Part shown: piece after piece, positions 1 to 9,600 of the stretch
Layout of the letters: each line of letters begins with the position of its first letter
How positions within the stretch are numbered: the stretch's first letter is position 1
Source of the DNA: Bradyrhizobium jicamae
Lineage (GTDB): Bacteria > Pseudomonadota > Alphaproteobacteria > Rhizobiales > Xanthobacteraceae
Length of the DNA: 64,000 nucleotides
Assembly (NCBI RefSeq): GCF_018130215.1
Contig: NZ_JAFCKQ010000007.1
Span: forward strand, 124,001 to 188,000
Reading direction: 5' to 3'
The notes under the pieces: model-generated
What the model was told of the DNA's origin: nothing
The model's database searches: none
The model's input: the letters and a program-made list of their open reading frames with translations, nothing else
Made by a program: the position numbers and the translations under genes

Positions 1-1859
1 ATCACCGAGGCCGGCGGCACCGGCGCATAGAGCGTGTCGATCAGTGCGCTGCGATGCTCCAGCACCGCGCGCTGGTTGATCGAACCTTTGTCGGTGACCT
101 CGCCGCGATCGATCGACAGCGGCGTGTCGAGCAGGATCGCGCGGGCGATGCGGGTCGACGAGCCGGTGGCAGCGGCAAGGAACCTCGTGAAGCGCTCGCG
201 GAAGGCGGCCCGCACCAGGGGATCATTGGCCGCGGCGGCGATGTCGTTCGGTGCGAGCTTCGGATTGATCAGGCGGCAGCCGTCGAGATCGAGGATGACC
301 AGTGCCGAGATCTCGTCGCGGTTGAGGCCGGCAATCACGACGTCGCGCACCAGTGGCGCGCAGGTGCCGACGAAGCGCGCGCGCAAGGGCCCGACGCTGA
401 CCCAGGTACCGCTGGCGAGCTTGAAATCCTCGGCAATGCGGCCGTCGAAATCGAAACCCGCGTCGAAATCAGCCGGATCGGCCGGCTTCAGCGCATCGCC
501 GAACTTGTAGAATCCTTCCTCATCGAACGCCTTGGCGGTCAACTCCGGCTGGCGCCAGTAGCCCGGGGTGACGTTCGGTCCCCTGGCCCGGACCTCGAGC
601 TTGCCGTTGTTCGGCAGCAGCTTTGCGTCATTGCCCGGGACCGGCAGTCCGACATGGCCGGAGCGGCTCGTATCGGGACGCACCGACATGAAGAACGGCG
701 AGGTCTCGGTGGCGCCCAAGCCAGTCAGCATCGGCACGCGATACCCCTTCTCCTGCACCGCAAGCTCGTCGAGGCTGTTCCAGATGAACGGCGACAGCGC
801 CGCGCCGGAGAAGAACATCGCGTGAAGGCGGTCGAAGAATTTCGCCCGCAGGCCGGCATCGTCGCGCAGATAGGGCAGCAGCGACTCATAGCCCTTGGGC
901 ACGTTGAAATAGACCGTCGGCGATATCTCGCGAAGGTTTCGCACGGTCTCCTCGATGCCACCCGGCATCGGCTTGCCCTCATCGAGATACATCGAGCCGC
1001 CATTGTAGAGCGTCAGCCCGATATTGTGGTTGCCGCCGAATGTGTGATTCCACGGCAACCAGTCGACGATGACAGGGGGCTCGTCCTTGAGGAACGCCAG
1101 CGTCTCGCGCAGCATCACCTGGTTGGCGCAGATCATGCGCTGGGTGTTGATGACGGCCTTGGGGTTGCCGGTCGAGCCCGAGGTCAGCAGGAATTTTGCG
1201 ATCGTGTCGGGCCCGATGCGGTTATTGATGGCGTCAAGTCGCGGATCTTCCGGAGTCACGATGAGATCGGCGAGCCGCGTCACGCCGCGGCCGGGGATCG
1301 CACCGCGGCTGGCGGCGATCTCGGTCCCGGCGGGCAAATTCGTCAACAACGCGTTCGCATACTTGTCGGCGTCGTCGACGAAGACGAGGCCGGGCGTCAA
1401 CAGCTTGACCAGGAAATTCAGCTTGCCGTAGTCGCGCGACACCAGCGAATAGGCCGGCGACACGGGGCAGAACGGAATGCCGGCATAGAGCGCGCCGAAC
1501 GCGATCAGCGCGTGATCGATCGAATTGCCCGACAGGATCACGATCGGCCGCTCCGCGGACAGCCCGCGAGCGATCAGGGCCGAGGCAAGACGCCGCGTCG
1601 TGTCCAGTAGTTGCGCGTATGAAATCTGCCGCCAGCCACCGCCGGCCGCACGTTCGGCCATGAAGACCCGGTTCGGCTCGGCTTTTGCCCAATGGTGCAG
1701 GCGGTCGGTGATGCGGGCCGGATAGTCGGCGAGCTTGAGTTTAGGGCGCAGATAGATCGTGCCATCGTCGCGGCGCTCGACCGTGACCTCGGGATTGCCG
1801 AACGAGATCGGACGCAGAGGATGCGAGCCTGTAACGGACACTGACGGCCTGACGCTCAT
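1..1859 (-). CDS. Feruloyl/p-coumaroyl-CoA ligase (AMP-forming), 3' end cut by window edge
   Basis: Acyl-adenylate synthetase that would activate a hydroxycinnamic acid with ATP and CoA. The AMP-binding P-loop TSGSTGNPKAV lies near residues 224-234, and GLGATETS matches the family's GATE motif. The protein aligns along its length with the ligase at 34568-36439; their shared C-terminal block DKGxINQRAxLExR is present here, so only a few codons are missing off the left edge. The ATG at 1859 overlaps the TGA of the upstream hydratase gene (ATGA), implying translational coupling. Neighbouring hydratase, TRAP transporter and pobA point to hydroxycinnamate breakdown. Substrate is inferred from context; a general aryl-CoA ligase is possible. 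Confidence 0.88.
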   Translation of the reverse strand, partial: MSVRPSVSVTGSHPLRPISFGNPEVTVERRDDGTIYLRPKLKLADYPARITDRLHHWAKAEPNRVFMAERAAGGGWRQISYAQLLDTTRRLASALIARGLSAERPIVILSGNSIDHALIAFGALYAGIPFCPVSPAYSLVSRDYGKLNFLVKLLTPGLVFVDDADKYANALLTNLPAGTEIAASRGAIPGRGVTRLADLIVTPEDPRLDAINNRIGPDTIAKFLLTSGSTGNPKAVINTQRMICANQVMLRETLAFLKDEPPVIVDWLPWNHTFGGNHNIGLTLYNGGSMYLDEGKPMPGGIEETVRNLREISPTVYFNVPKGYESLLPYLRDDAGLRAKFFDRLHAMFFSGAALSPFIWNSLDELAVQEKGYRVPMLTGLGATETSPFFMSVRPDTSRSGHVGLPVPGNDAKLLPNNGKLEVRARGPNVTPGYWRQPELTAKAFDEEGFYKFGDALKPADPADFDAGFDFDGRIAEDFKLASGTWVSVGPLRARFVGTCAPLVRDVVIAGLNRDEISALVILDLDGCRLINPKLAPNDIAAAANDPLVRAAFRERFTRFLAAATGSSTRIARAILLDTPLSIDRGEVTDKGSINQRAVLEHRSALIDTLYAPVPPASV

Positions 1860-2647
1860 GTCGGCTTCACCTTCGCGGTCTTGCGATCGAGAAATGCGCG
1901 GATGCGCTTCTTCGCTTCCTTGTCGCTCTGTGCCACCGTCGCCATCAGCGATTCCATCAACAGGCCGGTCTGGGGATTGGCTTCGGCGATCATCGGCAGC
2001 GCCTGCAACACGGCGAAATTGGTCAGCGGAGCGTTCGCCGCGACGCGCTCCGCGAGTTCCAGCGCCTTGGCCAGCGCACCGCCTTCATCGGTGAGATATT
2101 GCGAAAAGCCATAGGCCGCGCCTTCGGTCGCGGAGTAGACCCGGCCGGTCAGCATCATGTCGGCCATCCGCGGTACGCCGATCAACCGCGGCAACCGCAC
2201 CGAGCCGCCGCCACCGACGAAGATGCCGCGCTGGCCTTCGGGCAACGCGAAATAGGCCGACGGTTCGGCGACCCGGATATGCGCGGCGCAGGCCAGTTCA
2301 AGTCCGCCGCCGATCACGGCGCCCTTGAGCGCTGCGATGACGGGCACGCGGCAATACTGGATCCGGTCGAACACGCGGTGCCACATCTGGGAATGGACGA
2401 GGCCCTCGGTGGCGTCGCGCTCGGTCAGTTCGGACAGGTCGAGACCGGAGGAGAAGTGGTCGCCGACGCCATGGATGACGACCGCGCCGACCGCGTCGGG
2501 AATGGCCGAGAAGCACTCCTGCAGCGCGAGGATGATCCCGTCGTTCAGCGCGTTGCGCTTGGCGGGACGATTGAGCCCCACGGTCAGTACCGCGGCGGTT
2601 TGCTCGATCTTCAGCAACGCGGTGTCGCTGGCAGCGGCGTTTCCCAT
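1856..2647 (-). CDS. Enoyl-CoA hydratase/isomerase (crotonase fold), probable hydroxycinnamoyl-CoA hydratase-lyase
   Basis: A 263-residue crotonase-superfamily protein, normal length for the family. The oxyanion-hole segments are visible: FSSGLDLSEL near residue 70 and GAVIGGGLELACAAHIRVA near residues 110-128. It overlaps the ligase gene by four bases (ATGA), so the two products are made together, as expected for the ligase/hydratase pair that converts feruloyl- or coumaroyl-CoA to a benzaldehyde plus acetyl-CoA. A perfect inverted repeat lies 26 bases upstream of the start and is a likely repressor site. The exact reaction is inferred from the pairing; a plain enoyl-CoA hydratase cannot be excluded. 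Confidence 0.88.
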   Translation of the reverse strand: MGNAAASDTALLKIEQTAAVLTVGLNRPAKRNALNDGIILALQECFSAIPDAVGAVVIHGVGDHFSSGLDLSELTERDATEGLVHSQMWHRVFDRIQYCRVPVIAALKGAVIGGGLELACAAHIRVAEPSAYFALPEGQRGIFVGGGGSVRLPRLIGVPRMADMMLTGRVYSATEGAAYGFSQYLTDEGGALAKALELAERVAANAPLTNFAVLQALPMIAEANPQTGLLMESLMATVAQSDKEAKKRIRAFLDRKTAKVKPT

Positions 2648-2672
2648 CGGCTTATTGCGTCCTTATCAGAAT

Positions 2673-2691
2673 AGTTATGTCTTATAACTAA
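2673..2691. promoter_or_regulatory. Operator-like perfect inverted repeat upstream of the hydratase-ligase operon
   Basis: TAGTTAT, five spacer bases (GTCTT), then ATAACTA: a perfect 7-bp inverted repeat in AT-rich DNA just upstream of the hydratase start at 2647. Its size and position fit a MarR-type repressor site. Hydroxycinnamate operons in relatives are controlled by MarR proteins, but no such regulator gene is in this window. Confidence 0.5.
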
Positions 2692-2773
2692 TCCGGAAGG
2701 AGTCAAGACCATCGCCAAATCCGCCGGGGAGGCACTTCCTGCCAAAGCCACATTGGCGTGCTACAGCAGCCGC

Positions 2774-3190
2774 ATGCTTGTTCTGGATCGCCGCACCAAG
2801 ATTCTCGCCATGCTGTTCGCCGCGACGGCCTATTTTGGATTGGCCTTTTGGTCGCGCGCGACCTGGGTCGATCCGCGGCCGCCTGGGAAGATTGTCCTGC
2901 GAATCAAGGGACCGTTCGAGACCGCTCCCGGCACGCATATCGCGGTGTATCATGGCCTGGACGAGCTGAAATCGCAGGCGGATTCCGCCACCGACCCGAG
3001 GCGATCTCCTGTCCTGCTGTATGAAGGAAACCGCCTGTTGGGGCCGCCGCACAGCTCGGCTTACAACATCATGACGCTCGGCGAAGGCCGTTACTCGCAC
3101 TGGCACGACCAGGGCATTCTGTTCTCGAGCAGCGACAACAGCGATCCCAACACGAATCACCGGGTCTACTGGGTCGTCGTGCCGAATTAA
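2774..3190 (+). CDS. Small membrane-anchored protein of unknown function
   Basis: A 138-residue protein read from the ATG at 2774; an in-frame TTG at 2753 would add seven residues, and neither start has a well-placed ribosome-binding site. Residues about 8-25 form one hydrophobic segment (ILAMLFAATAYFGLAFW), a signal anchor or signal peptide, followed by a soluble domain of about 110 residues with no motif I recognise. It lies alone between the hydratase operon and the convergent DUF3237 gene. Coding use resembles its neighbours, so it is probably a real but uncharacterised exported protein. Confidence 0.6.
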   Translation: MLVLDRRTKILAMLFAATAYFGLAFWSRATWVDPRPPGKIVLRIKGPFETAPGTHIAVYHGLDELKSQADSATDPRRSPVLLYEGNRLLGPPHSSAYNIMTLGEGRYSHWHDQGILFSSSDNSDPNTNHRVYWVVVPN

Positions 3191-3215
3191 CCTCACCGCG
3201 TCCGCGACCGGCCGG

Positions 3216-3677
3216 TCAGATCACCTGATGGACGTCGATCACGACGCGGTCCGCGTGGCGGGCGGCGGAGGCGATGAAGATGTGCTCCATCAGCCAGCGG
3301 TATTTTTCGGAACCGGTCTCGAACTTCGGGACGGTCCGGAAATAGATCAGTTTGGGGTCGACGGGCTCGCCGCGCTTCAGCTTTTGCAGCAGTTCGACCG
3401 GCCCGAAACGGATGCCCCTGTTCTCGACATAGACCACCGCGCCGTCGTCGGTCTCGAAAGCGTATTTGGCTTCCAGTTCGATCAGCTCGTTGGGACGGAT
3501 GATCTGGAAGTCCGCGCCGAAGCCGAGCACCCTGCCGTTGACCATTTCGCCCCTCACCTCTCCACCAATGATCGGGATGATGCGGCGGACGCCGGTCCCG
3601 ATGTCGCCGGCGGAGGTGACCTCGGCGATCCGGGCGGTGATGGTGAAGACGTAGCGGGTCTGGATCTCTGGTGTCAT
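3216..3677 (-). CDS. DUF3237 family protein
   Basis: A 153-residue protein that matches my recollection of the DUF3237 family: a beta-rich single domain starting with a YVFTITARI-type strand, a GGEVRGE core, a Y-x-F-ET-DDG segment and a closing FRTVPKFETG motif. The family's biochemical role is not established; members often sit among aromatic-acid or short-chain acid catabolic genes, which agrees with its place next to the TRAP genes and near pobA. A palindromic repeat separates it from the dctM-like gene, so it may be transcribed separately from the transporter. Confidence 0.8.
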   Translation of the reverse strand: MTPEIQTRYVFTITARIAEVTSAGDIGTGVRRIIPIIGGEVRGEMVNGRVLGFGADFQIIRPNELIELEAKYAFETDDGAVVYVENRGIRFGPVELLQKLKRGEPVDPKLIYFRTVPKFETGSEKYRWLMEHIFIASAARHADRVVIDVHQVI

Positions 3678-3697
3678 GGAAAAAACTTTCGTTTAGG

Positions 3698-3741
3698 GAT
3701 GATCTTTTCGGAAAACCGGTCTCAACTTTTCCGGATCATGC
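3698..3741. repeat. Short palindromic repeat (GATC-ATGC family), copy 1
   Basis: Imperfect inverted repeat with arms GATGATCTTTTCGG and a TTTTCCGGATCATGCC-type partner around a short loop. Related copies lie at 10097-10145 and 14621-14663. This copy ends at the base before the stop codon of the dctM-like gene on the minus strand, so in the transcript it forms a hairpin directly after the stop. Confidence 0.75.
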
Positions 3742-5046
3742 CTAGCCGATCATGCGCTGCGGCAGCCAGGTCGCAAGCAGCGGGAACAGGATCAGGATCA
3801 CCAGCCGGATCAGGTCGGTGATCACGAACGGCAGCACGCCGACAAAGATTGTCGACATGTTGACATCCTTGATCACGCTCTTGATCACGAACACGTTCAT
3901 CCCGACCGGCGGATGGATCAGGCCCAGTTCGACCGTCATGACGATGATGATGCCGAACCAGATCGGATCGAAGCCGAGCGAGGTCACCACTGGAAATACG
4001 ATCGGCACGGTCAGGATCACCATCGCCATCGCGTCCATCAGGCAGCCGAGCACCAGATACATCAAAAGGATCAGCGCAAGCACGCCATAGGGGCCGATGC
4101 CGAGCCCGGTGAGAAAGCTGGTGACGTTCTGCGGCGTCTGCGTGATGGTGAGGAAATAGCCGAAGCAGAGCGCGCCGATCAGCACCGTAAACACCGCGGC
4201 AGCCGTGCGCGTCGCCTGCAGCAGCGATTGCAGGATGCCGTCCCTGGTAAGTTTTCCCCGCAGGATGCCGATGATGAAGGCGCCGACGGCGCCGACCGCG
4301 CCGGCCTCGGTCGGAATGAAGAAGCCGCCATAGAGGCCGCCGATCACGAACAGGAACAGCAGCAGCGGCGACCAGACGTCGCGCAGCGCCAGGAAGCGCT
4401 CGTGCCATGATGCTTTCTTTCCTGCCGGCAGGAATCCCGGCCGCGTCGCGCCGATGATGCCGATCGTGATCATGTGCATGAGGATCGCAAGCAGGCCCGG
4501 CACCACGCCGGCGATGAACAGCTTGCCGATGTCCTGCTGGGTGATGATGCCGTAGACGGCGAGCACCGTGGACGGCGGCAGCATCGCACCCAGGGTACCG
4601 CCGACGGCGATCACACCGGTGGAGAAGGATTGCGGATAGCCGAAGCGGCGCATCTCCGGATAGGCCACGGCCGAAAACGTAGCGGCGGTTGCGACCGACG
4701 AGCCCGAGATCGCCGCGAAGCCGCCGCAGGCCGCGATCGTCGCGATGCCGAGGCCGCCCTTCCAATGGCCGACGAAGGTGTTGGCGGCCCGGAACAGCTC
4801 GCGGCTGATGCCGGACACCGACACGAAGGCGCCCATCAGCAGGAACATCGGTATCACGCCGAAGGAGTAGTCGGTGACCGTGCGCATGGTGGTCTGCCCG
4901 ACCAGCTTCAGCGCCGGCCCGAATCCGGTGAGGTAACCGAAGCCGGTGATGCCGACGAGGCCCATCGCCATGCCGACGGGCACGCGCAGCAGCATCAGCG
5001 CGAACAGGCAGACAAAACCGATGACGGCGACAGTCTCGGGACTCAT
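3742..5046 (-). CDS. dctM: TRAP transporter large permease, DctM subunit
   Basis: A 434-residue, very hydrophobic protein with about a dozen membrane segments, the usual size and form of the ion-translocating TRAP large subunit. It carries family segments such as LLRVPVGMAMGLVG near the N-terminus and PPSTVLAVYG near residue 155. The gene follows the small-permease gene by six bases and the binding-protein gene lies just upstream, giving the standard dctP-dctQ-dctM order. It would work in the inner membrane as a sodium-coupled importer. Context suggests aromatic acids as cargo, as for the TarPQM system of Rhodopseudomonas; that is inference. Confidence 0.93.
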   Translation of the reverse strand: MSPETVAVIGFVCLFALMLLRVPVGMAMGLVGITGFGYLTGFGPALKLVGQTTMRTVTDYSFGVIPMFLLMGAFVSVSGISRELFRAANTFVGHWKGGLGIATIAACGGFAAISGSSVATAATFSAVAYPEMRRFGYPQSFSTGVIAVGGTLGAMLPPSTVLAVYGIITQQDIGKLFIAGVVPGLLAILMHMITIGIIGATRPGFLPAGKKASWHERFLALRDVWSPLLLFLFVIGGLYGGFFIPTEAGAVGAVGAFIIGILRGKLTRDGILQSLLQATRTAAAVFTVLIGALCFGYFLTITQTPQNVTSFLTGLGIGPYGVLALILLMYLVLGCLMDAMAMVILTVPIVFPVVTSLGFDPIWFGIIIVMTVELGLIHPPVGMNVFVIKSVIKDVNMSTIFVGVLPFVITDLIRLVILILFPLLATWLPQRMIG

Positions 5047-5052
5047 GGCCGT

Positions 5053-5619
5053 CTACTCCGCAGTCTTGATCTTGGCGTCATGGATGTCTTCCGGATGGAA
5101 GATCAGCCGGTAGGTGCGGATTGCGATCAAAAGCACCGCCGAGACGTCGCCGATCCACGACACCAGGAAGAACGGCCAGACCGGCACACCGAGATCCATG
5201 GTGACGATGTGGCTGTTCCTGGTGTCGATCACCTTGTCGACCAGCGTGTAGGTCTGCACCGTCACCACGAACAGCAGCACGAGGGTTGCGAAAATGTCGA
5301 TCCAGCGCTGGTGGCGCGGCGTGGCATTGGCCCAGACCAGATCGACGGTGATGTGGGTGCCGCGATAGCTCGTCGCCGCGATGCCCCAGAAGATCAGGAT
5401 GCCGAGCAGGAACTGGCCGAAATTGTAGTAGTCTGGAATCGTCACCGCGAAGAACTTGCGCATGACCACCGCGACGAAGGTGTTGAGCGCAACGACGCCG
5501 ACGAAGAACGCCGCGACCCATTCGATCGAGTCGATGAAGCGGTCCATGAAATTCTTGCGCGCCGGCTCGGGCGGGCCGGTAATCGCGCCGTCTCTGGTCA
5601 CTTCAGGGTTGGCAGCCAT
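5053..5619 (-). CDS. dctQ: TRAP transporter small permease, DctQ subunit
   Basis: A 188-residue protein with four predicted membrane helices, typical of DctQ. The motif-rich middle includes FWGIAATSYRGTHITVDL, which resembles the conserved FIG...R...IRVD block of the family. It lies six bases upstream of the large-permease gene, and a palindromic repeat of about 95 bases separates it from the binding-protein gene, so binding-protein mRNA may be processed and more abundant than permease mRNA. It would pair with the large subunit in the inner membrane. Confidence 0.92.
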   Translation of the reverse strand: MAANPEVTRDGAITGPPEPARKNFMDRFIDSIEWVAAFFVGVVALNTFVAVVMRKFFAVTIPDYYNFGQFLLGILIFWGIAATSYRGTHITVDLVWANATPRHQRWIDIFATLVLLFVVTVQTYTLVDKVIDTRNSHIVTMDLGVPVWPFFLVSWIGDVSAVLLIAIRTYRLIFHPEDIHDAKIKTAE

Positions 5620-5645
5620 GGCAAGGAACGACCGTTGTGGGAAGC

Positions 5646-5740
5646 CGTCATTCCGGGGCGCCCGCGAAGCGAGCGAACCCGGAATCCGGTGACTGGGCGC
5701 GAGATTCCGGGTTCGCGCCGATGCGCGCCCGGAATGACGG
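5646..5740. repeat. Palindromic repeat family A (GTCATTCCGGGGC / GCCCCGGAATGAC), between dctP and dctQ
   Basis: Begins CGTCATTCCGGGGCGC and ends GCGCCCGGAATGACGG, with internal inverted copies of GAACCCGGAATC and GATTCCGGGTTC. Related elements lie at 31819-31917, 33179-33269 and 34428-34520. It ends three bases from the dctP stop codon and could form a long hairpin within the operon mRNA. Confidence 0.85.
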
Positions 5741-5742
5741 GA

Positions 5743-6765
5743 TCAGATCCCCGCCTCGTACTTCTTCAGCGTGGCCTGCAGGTCGGCGTCGATCTTGTCC
5801 GGGTCGCCCCCGGCCTTCTTCACGGCCTCGGCCCAGCTGTCATGCAGCGGCTTGACCGCCTTCTTCCACTCGGCGAGCTGATCGGGCGTCAGCTGATAGA
5901 CCTCGTGGCCTTCCAGCGCCTTCATCTTGGTGCGGCCATTGGCCTCGAACTCGGTCCAGGGGTCGGTGACTTTGGAGGCCCATTGCGGCGTGCAATGGTC
6001 GTCGATCACCTTCTTCTGAGCGTCCGACATCGAATTGTATTTGGCGAGATTGATGTTGTAGGTGAACACCGTCGTATAGAGCGGTACGTCCATGTGGTAC
6101 TTCACCACCTTGTCGATACCGAACAGGAAGATCGAGCCCCAGGGGAAGGTGATCTCGTCCGCCACGCCGCGCTCGAGCGCGTCGCGCGCTTCGGGCGCGG
6201 AGGCCTGCACATTGGTGCCACCGAACATCTTCACCATCTCGCCGATGGTGCTCTGGGCCGGGCGCACCTTCAACCCGCTGAGGTCGCTCGGCAACAGGAC
6301 CTTCTTCTTGCCGTGCAGCGCGCCCGGATCGTGGATGAAGGCGAAGCACAGCTTGGTGTCCTTCATCTCGGTCGGCGCGTATTTGTGATACCACTCGTTC
6401 AGCGCCAGCGTGCCCTTCTTGCCGTCCGAGAACACGAACGGAAGCTGGCCGGCGGCCGCGATCGGGAAGCGACCCGGCTGATAGCCAGGATTGACATAGG
6501 TGACGTCGGCGATTCCGTCGCGCGCCATGTCGTAATGGTCGAATGCCTTGCCGAGCTGCTCGGACGGGAACACGGAAACCTTGATGGTGCCGCCCGACGC
6601 CTTCTCGATGTCGGCGGCCCAGGCTTGCGTCGCCGGCACCAGCGGATGCGCCGGCGGCACCCACAGCGACACTTTGAGATTGACGGTCTTGTCCTGCGCC
6701 AAAGCGGGCGCGATGGCCGGCACGACGGCGGCGGCCACCAGCAGCGCCAACAGTGATTTCCTCAT
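5743..6765 (-). CDS. dctP: TRAP transporter substrate-binding protein, DctP family
   Basis: A 340-residue periplasmic binding protein. Residues 1-23 are a clear Sec signal peptide ending ALAQD. The mature part has the DctP hallmarks, including an Arg-containing ligand segment around GLKVRPAQS near residue 165. The ATG at 6765 is preceded by a strong GGAGGAG ribosome-binding site. It is the first gene of the transporter operon and is divergent from pobA. With pobA and the ligase/hydratase pair nearby, a lignin-derived aromatic acid such as p-coumarate or 4-hydroxybenzoate is the most likely ligand, by analogy with TarP; other carboxylates remain possible. Confidence 0.92.
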   Translation of the reverse strand: MRKSLLALLVAAAVVPAIAPALAQDKTVNLKVSLWVPPAHPLVPATQAWAADIEKASGGTIKVSVFPSEQLGKAFDHYDMARDGIADVTYVNPGYQPGRFPIAAAGQLPFVFSDGKKGTLALNEWYHKYAPTEMKDTKLCFAFIHDPGALHGKKKVLLPSDLSGLKVRPAQSTIGEMVKMFGGTNVQASAPEARDALERGVADEITFPWGSIFLFGIDKVVKYHMDVPLYTTVFTYNINLAKYNSMSDAQKKVIDDHCTPQWASKVTDPWTEFEANGRTKMKALEGHEVYQLTPDQLAEWKKAVKPLHDSWAEAVKKAGGDPDKIDADLQATLKKYEAGI

Positions 6766-6815
6766 CGCATCTCCTCCTCTCCATGATTGCGGGCTTCTCG
6801 CCCGGTCTCGTTACT

Positions 6816-6831
6816 TAACATGTTATATAAT
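6816..6831. promoter_or_regulatory. AT-rich palindrome upstream of dctP with a TGTTATATAAT motif
   Basis: TAACATGTTA is a perfect 10-bp palindrome 51 bases upstream of the dctP start. It overlaps TGTTATATAAT, which recurs as TGTTATATGAT at 6959-6969 before pobA. The two divergent promoters may share a regulator, or the motif may simply be -10-like DNA. Confidence 0.4.
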
Positions 6832-6958
6832 TTACGCGCCGGTTCAAGGCGAAATACGCCCGGATGGATGCCTCGTCGCACCGCCCGACCCGGCCACAGT
6901 TCGGCCTCTTGCGGTGCGGCGAGACGCATTTCCCGGACAAACGCGCTTTGCCAAGACT

Positions 6959-6969
6959 GTTATATGATA
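6959..6969. promoter_or_regulatory. Second copy of the TGTTATAT-N-AT motif, upstream of pobA
   Basis: TGTTATATGAT differs by one base from the motif in front of dctP and lies about 80 bases before the pobA start. It contains the small palindrome TATATGATATA. Read with the dctP copy, it suggests shared control of uptake and hydroxylation. Confidence 0.35.
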
Positions 6970-6989
6970 TAGTTGCCATAGCAAGTTGA

Positions 6990-8219
<1,230 letters not shown>

Positions 8220-8341
8220 GGTAACGCTGCCGCCATCGTCCTGGCGGGAGCGCCGGCGGCGAAGCTGTCATTTGCCACTTGCGCCCCGATGGATCGCCTC
8301 GCTACGCTCGCGATGACGGAACAAGCCGCTGCAGGTTTGCC

Positions 8342-8920
8342 ATGCTCACGCTGTACTTCGCGCCGGGCGCCAGTTCGATGGCGGTGCACATTGCCCTGCA
8401 CGAGGTCGGCGCCGCTTTCGAGGCCCGGCCGATGTCGTTCAAGCGCAACGACATGCGCTCCCCCGACTTTCTCGCACTCAATCCGGTGGGCCAGGTCCCG
8501 ACGCTCCTGATCGACGGCCGTCCGCTGACCGAGGTCGCCGCGATCCTGTTCTACCTCGCCAGGCGATTTCCCGACGCGGATCTGCTGCCGCGTGATGATC
8601 CGGAAGCCGAAGCGCAGGTGCTGTCCTGGATGTCCTTCATCGCCTCGACGCTGCATCCCGCACGCCGGCAGGGGCTGGAGCACGCCAAGGCTGTATGGGG
8701 GATCGCTGACCGCCGCCTCGGCACGGGCTGGGCGATCGGCACCTACTCGATCGCCGATATCCATTTGTTCCGGCTGTACTGGCGGCTTGCGAACTCGCTC
8801 AAGCCGTCGCCGGACATGTTTCCCAATCTGACGGCGCACCATGCGCGGATGATGGCCCGGCCGGCGGTGCAGAAGACGATCGAGATCGAAAGCGCTGTTG
8901 GCTACGAGTTGCCGGCGTGA
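8342..8920 (+). CDS. Glutathione S-transferase family protein
   Basis: A 192-residue protein with a thioredoxin-like N-terminal domain (LTLYFAPGASSMAVHIAL at the start, then the conserved cis-proline segment GQVPTLLIDG near residue 50) and a helical C-terminal domain with the GST N-capping region SIADIHLF near 140. The serine pair in PGASSM is in the position of the catalytic residue of the bacterial beta/theta classes. It stands alone after pobA and is shorter than most GSTs (about 200-220). A role in detoxifying aromatic intermediates is possible but unproven. Confidence 0.85.
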   Translation: MLTLYFAPGASSMAVHIALHEVGAAFEARPMSFKRNDMRSPDFLALNPVGQVPTLLIDGRPLTEVAAILFYLARRFPDADLLPRDDPEAEAQVLSWMSFIASTLHPARRQGLEHAKAVWGIADRRLGTGWAIGTYSIADIHLFRLYWRLANSLKPSPDMFPNLTAHHARMMARPAVQKTIEIESAVGYELPA

Positions 8921-9039
8921 CACGGCGCGGACGCCTTTCAAACACCCGCGCGAATCCCGTTTAAAACTTTGTAGGCGGTGAAACCGTCACCGACATCGCG
9001 TTCAATGGCGCCAACGAAACGCTATCACGCGAGCTTCAC

Positions 9040-9492
9040 ATGACCATCGATCCATCAATCGCCGGCATCCCCCGAGATGTCCCCCACGGCTTCGAGCCGC
9101 ATTTCCGCAAGAGCCCGCTCACCGACCCCTGGGAGCCGCTGTACGCGAGGAAGACCGAGAGAGCCGTGATCCTCGGCCTGCGGCTGGCCAGGCCGCATAC
9201 CAACAGCCGCGGCCTGATCCATGGCGGCCTGATTGCAGCCCTCGCCGACGCCGCGATGGGCTACAGCTGCGCGCAGGCGACCGGCTGGACGACCTCCTTC
9301 GTGACGATCTCGCTGGCGGTTGATTTCGTCGGCAGCGCCAATGTCGGGCAATGGCTCGCGGTCGAAGGCGACGTGATCAAGACCGGCAGCACGATCTGCT
9401 TTGCGCAAAGCCTGATCAAGGCTGACGACGTCACGATTGCGCGCGCCAACGGCACGTTCCGTGTGGTGCCGAAAAAGGAGCCGGCGAGCTGA
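9040..9492 (+). CDS. PaaI-type hotdog thioesterase
   Basis: A 150-residue single-domain hotdog protein. The family signature RGLIHGGLIAALADAAMGY lies near residues 57-75, and TISLAVDFVGSANVGQWL gives the second conserved strand. Such proteins hydrolyse aryl- or acyl-CoA esters and release CoA from dead-end intermediates; this fits an aromatic-degrading neighbourhood. It has its own upstream space (about 120 bases) and no obvious operon partner. Substrate cannot be read from the sequence. Confidence 0.85.
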   Translation: MTIDPSIAGIPRDVPHGFEPHFRKSPLTDPWEPLYARKTERAVILGLRLARPHTNSRGLIHGGLIAALADAAMGYSCAQATGWTTSFVTISLAVDFVGSANVGQWLAVEGDVIKTGSTICFAQSLIKADDVTIARANGTFRVVPKKEPAS

Positions 9493-9600
9493 GTGCCGTC
9501 AACAGAATGACAAATTCTGCAACATCTCTTGACATCTTCGCCACATCCCGACGACCAAGCGCGGGTAGGATCACGGCGTTGCGATTCGGAGACCGATCTG

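Noticed and set aside
54..1610. Long open frame of 518 codons on the plus strand
   Set aside because: It is a shadow of the minus-strand aryl-CoA ligase, Arg/His/Asp-rich without a recognisable domain; the ligase motifs are on the other strand.
4474..6756. Open frame of 760 codons on the plus strand
   Set aside because: Antisense to the three TRAP genes; composition (His, Asp, Arg, Gly excess) is that of a GC-rich shadow frame.
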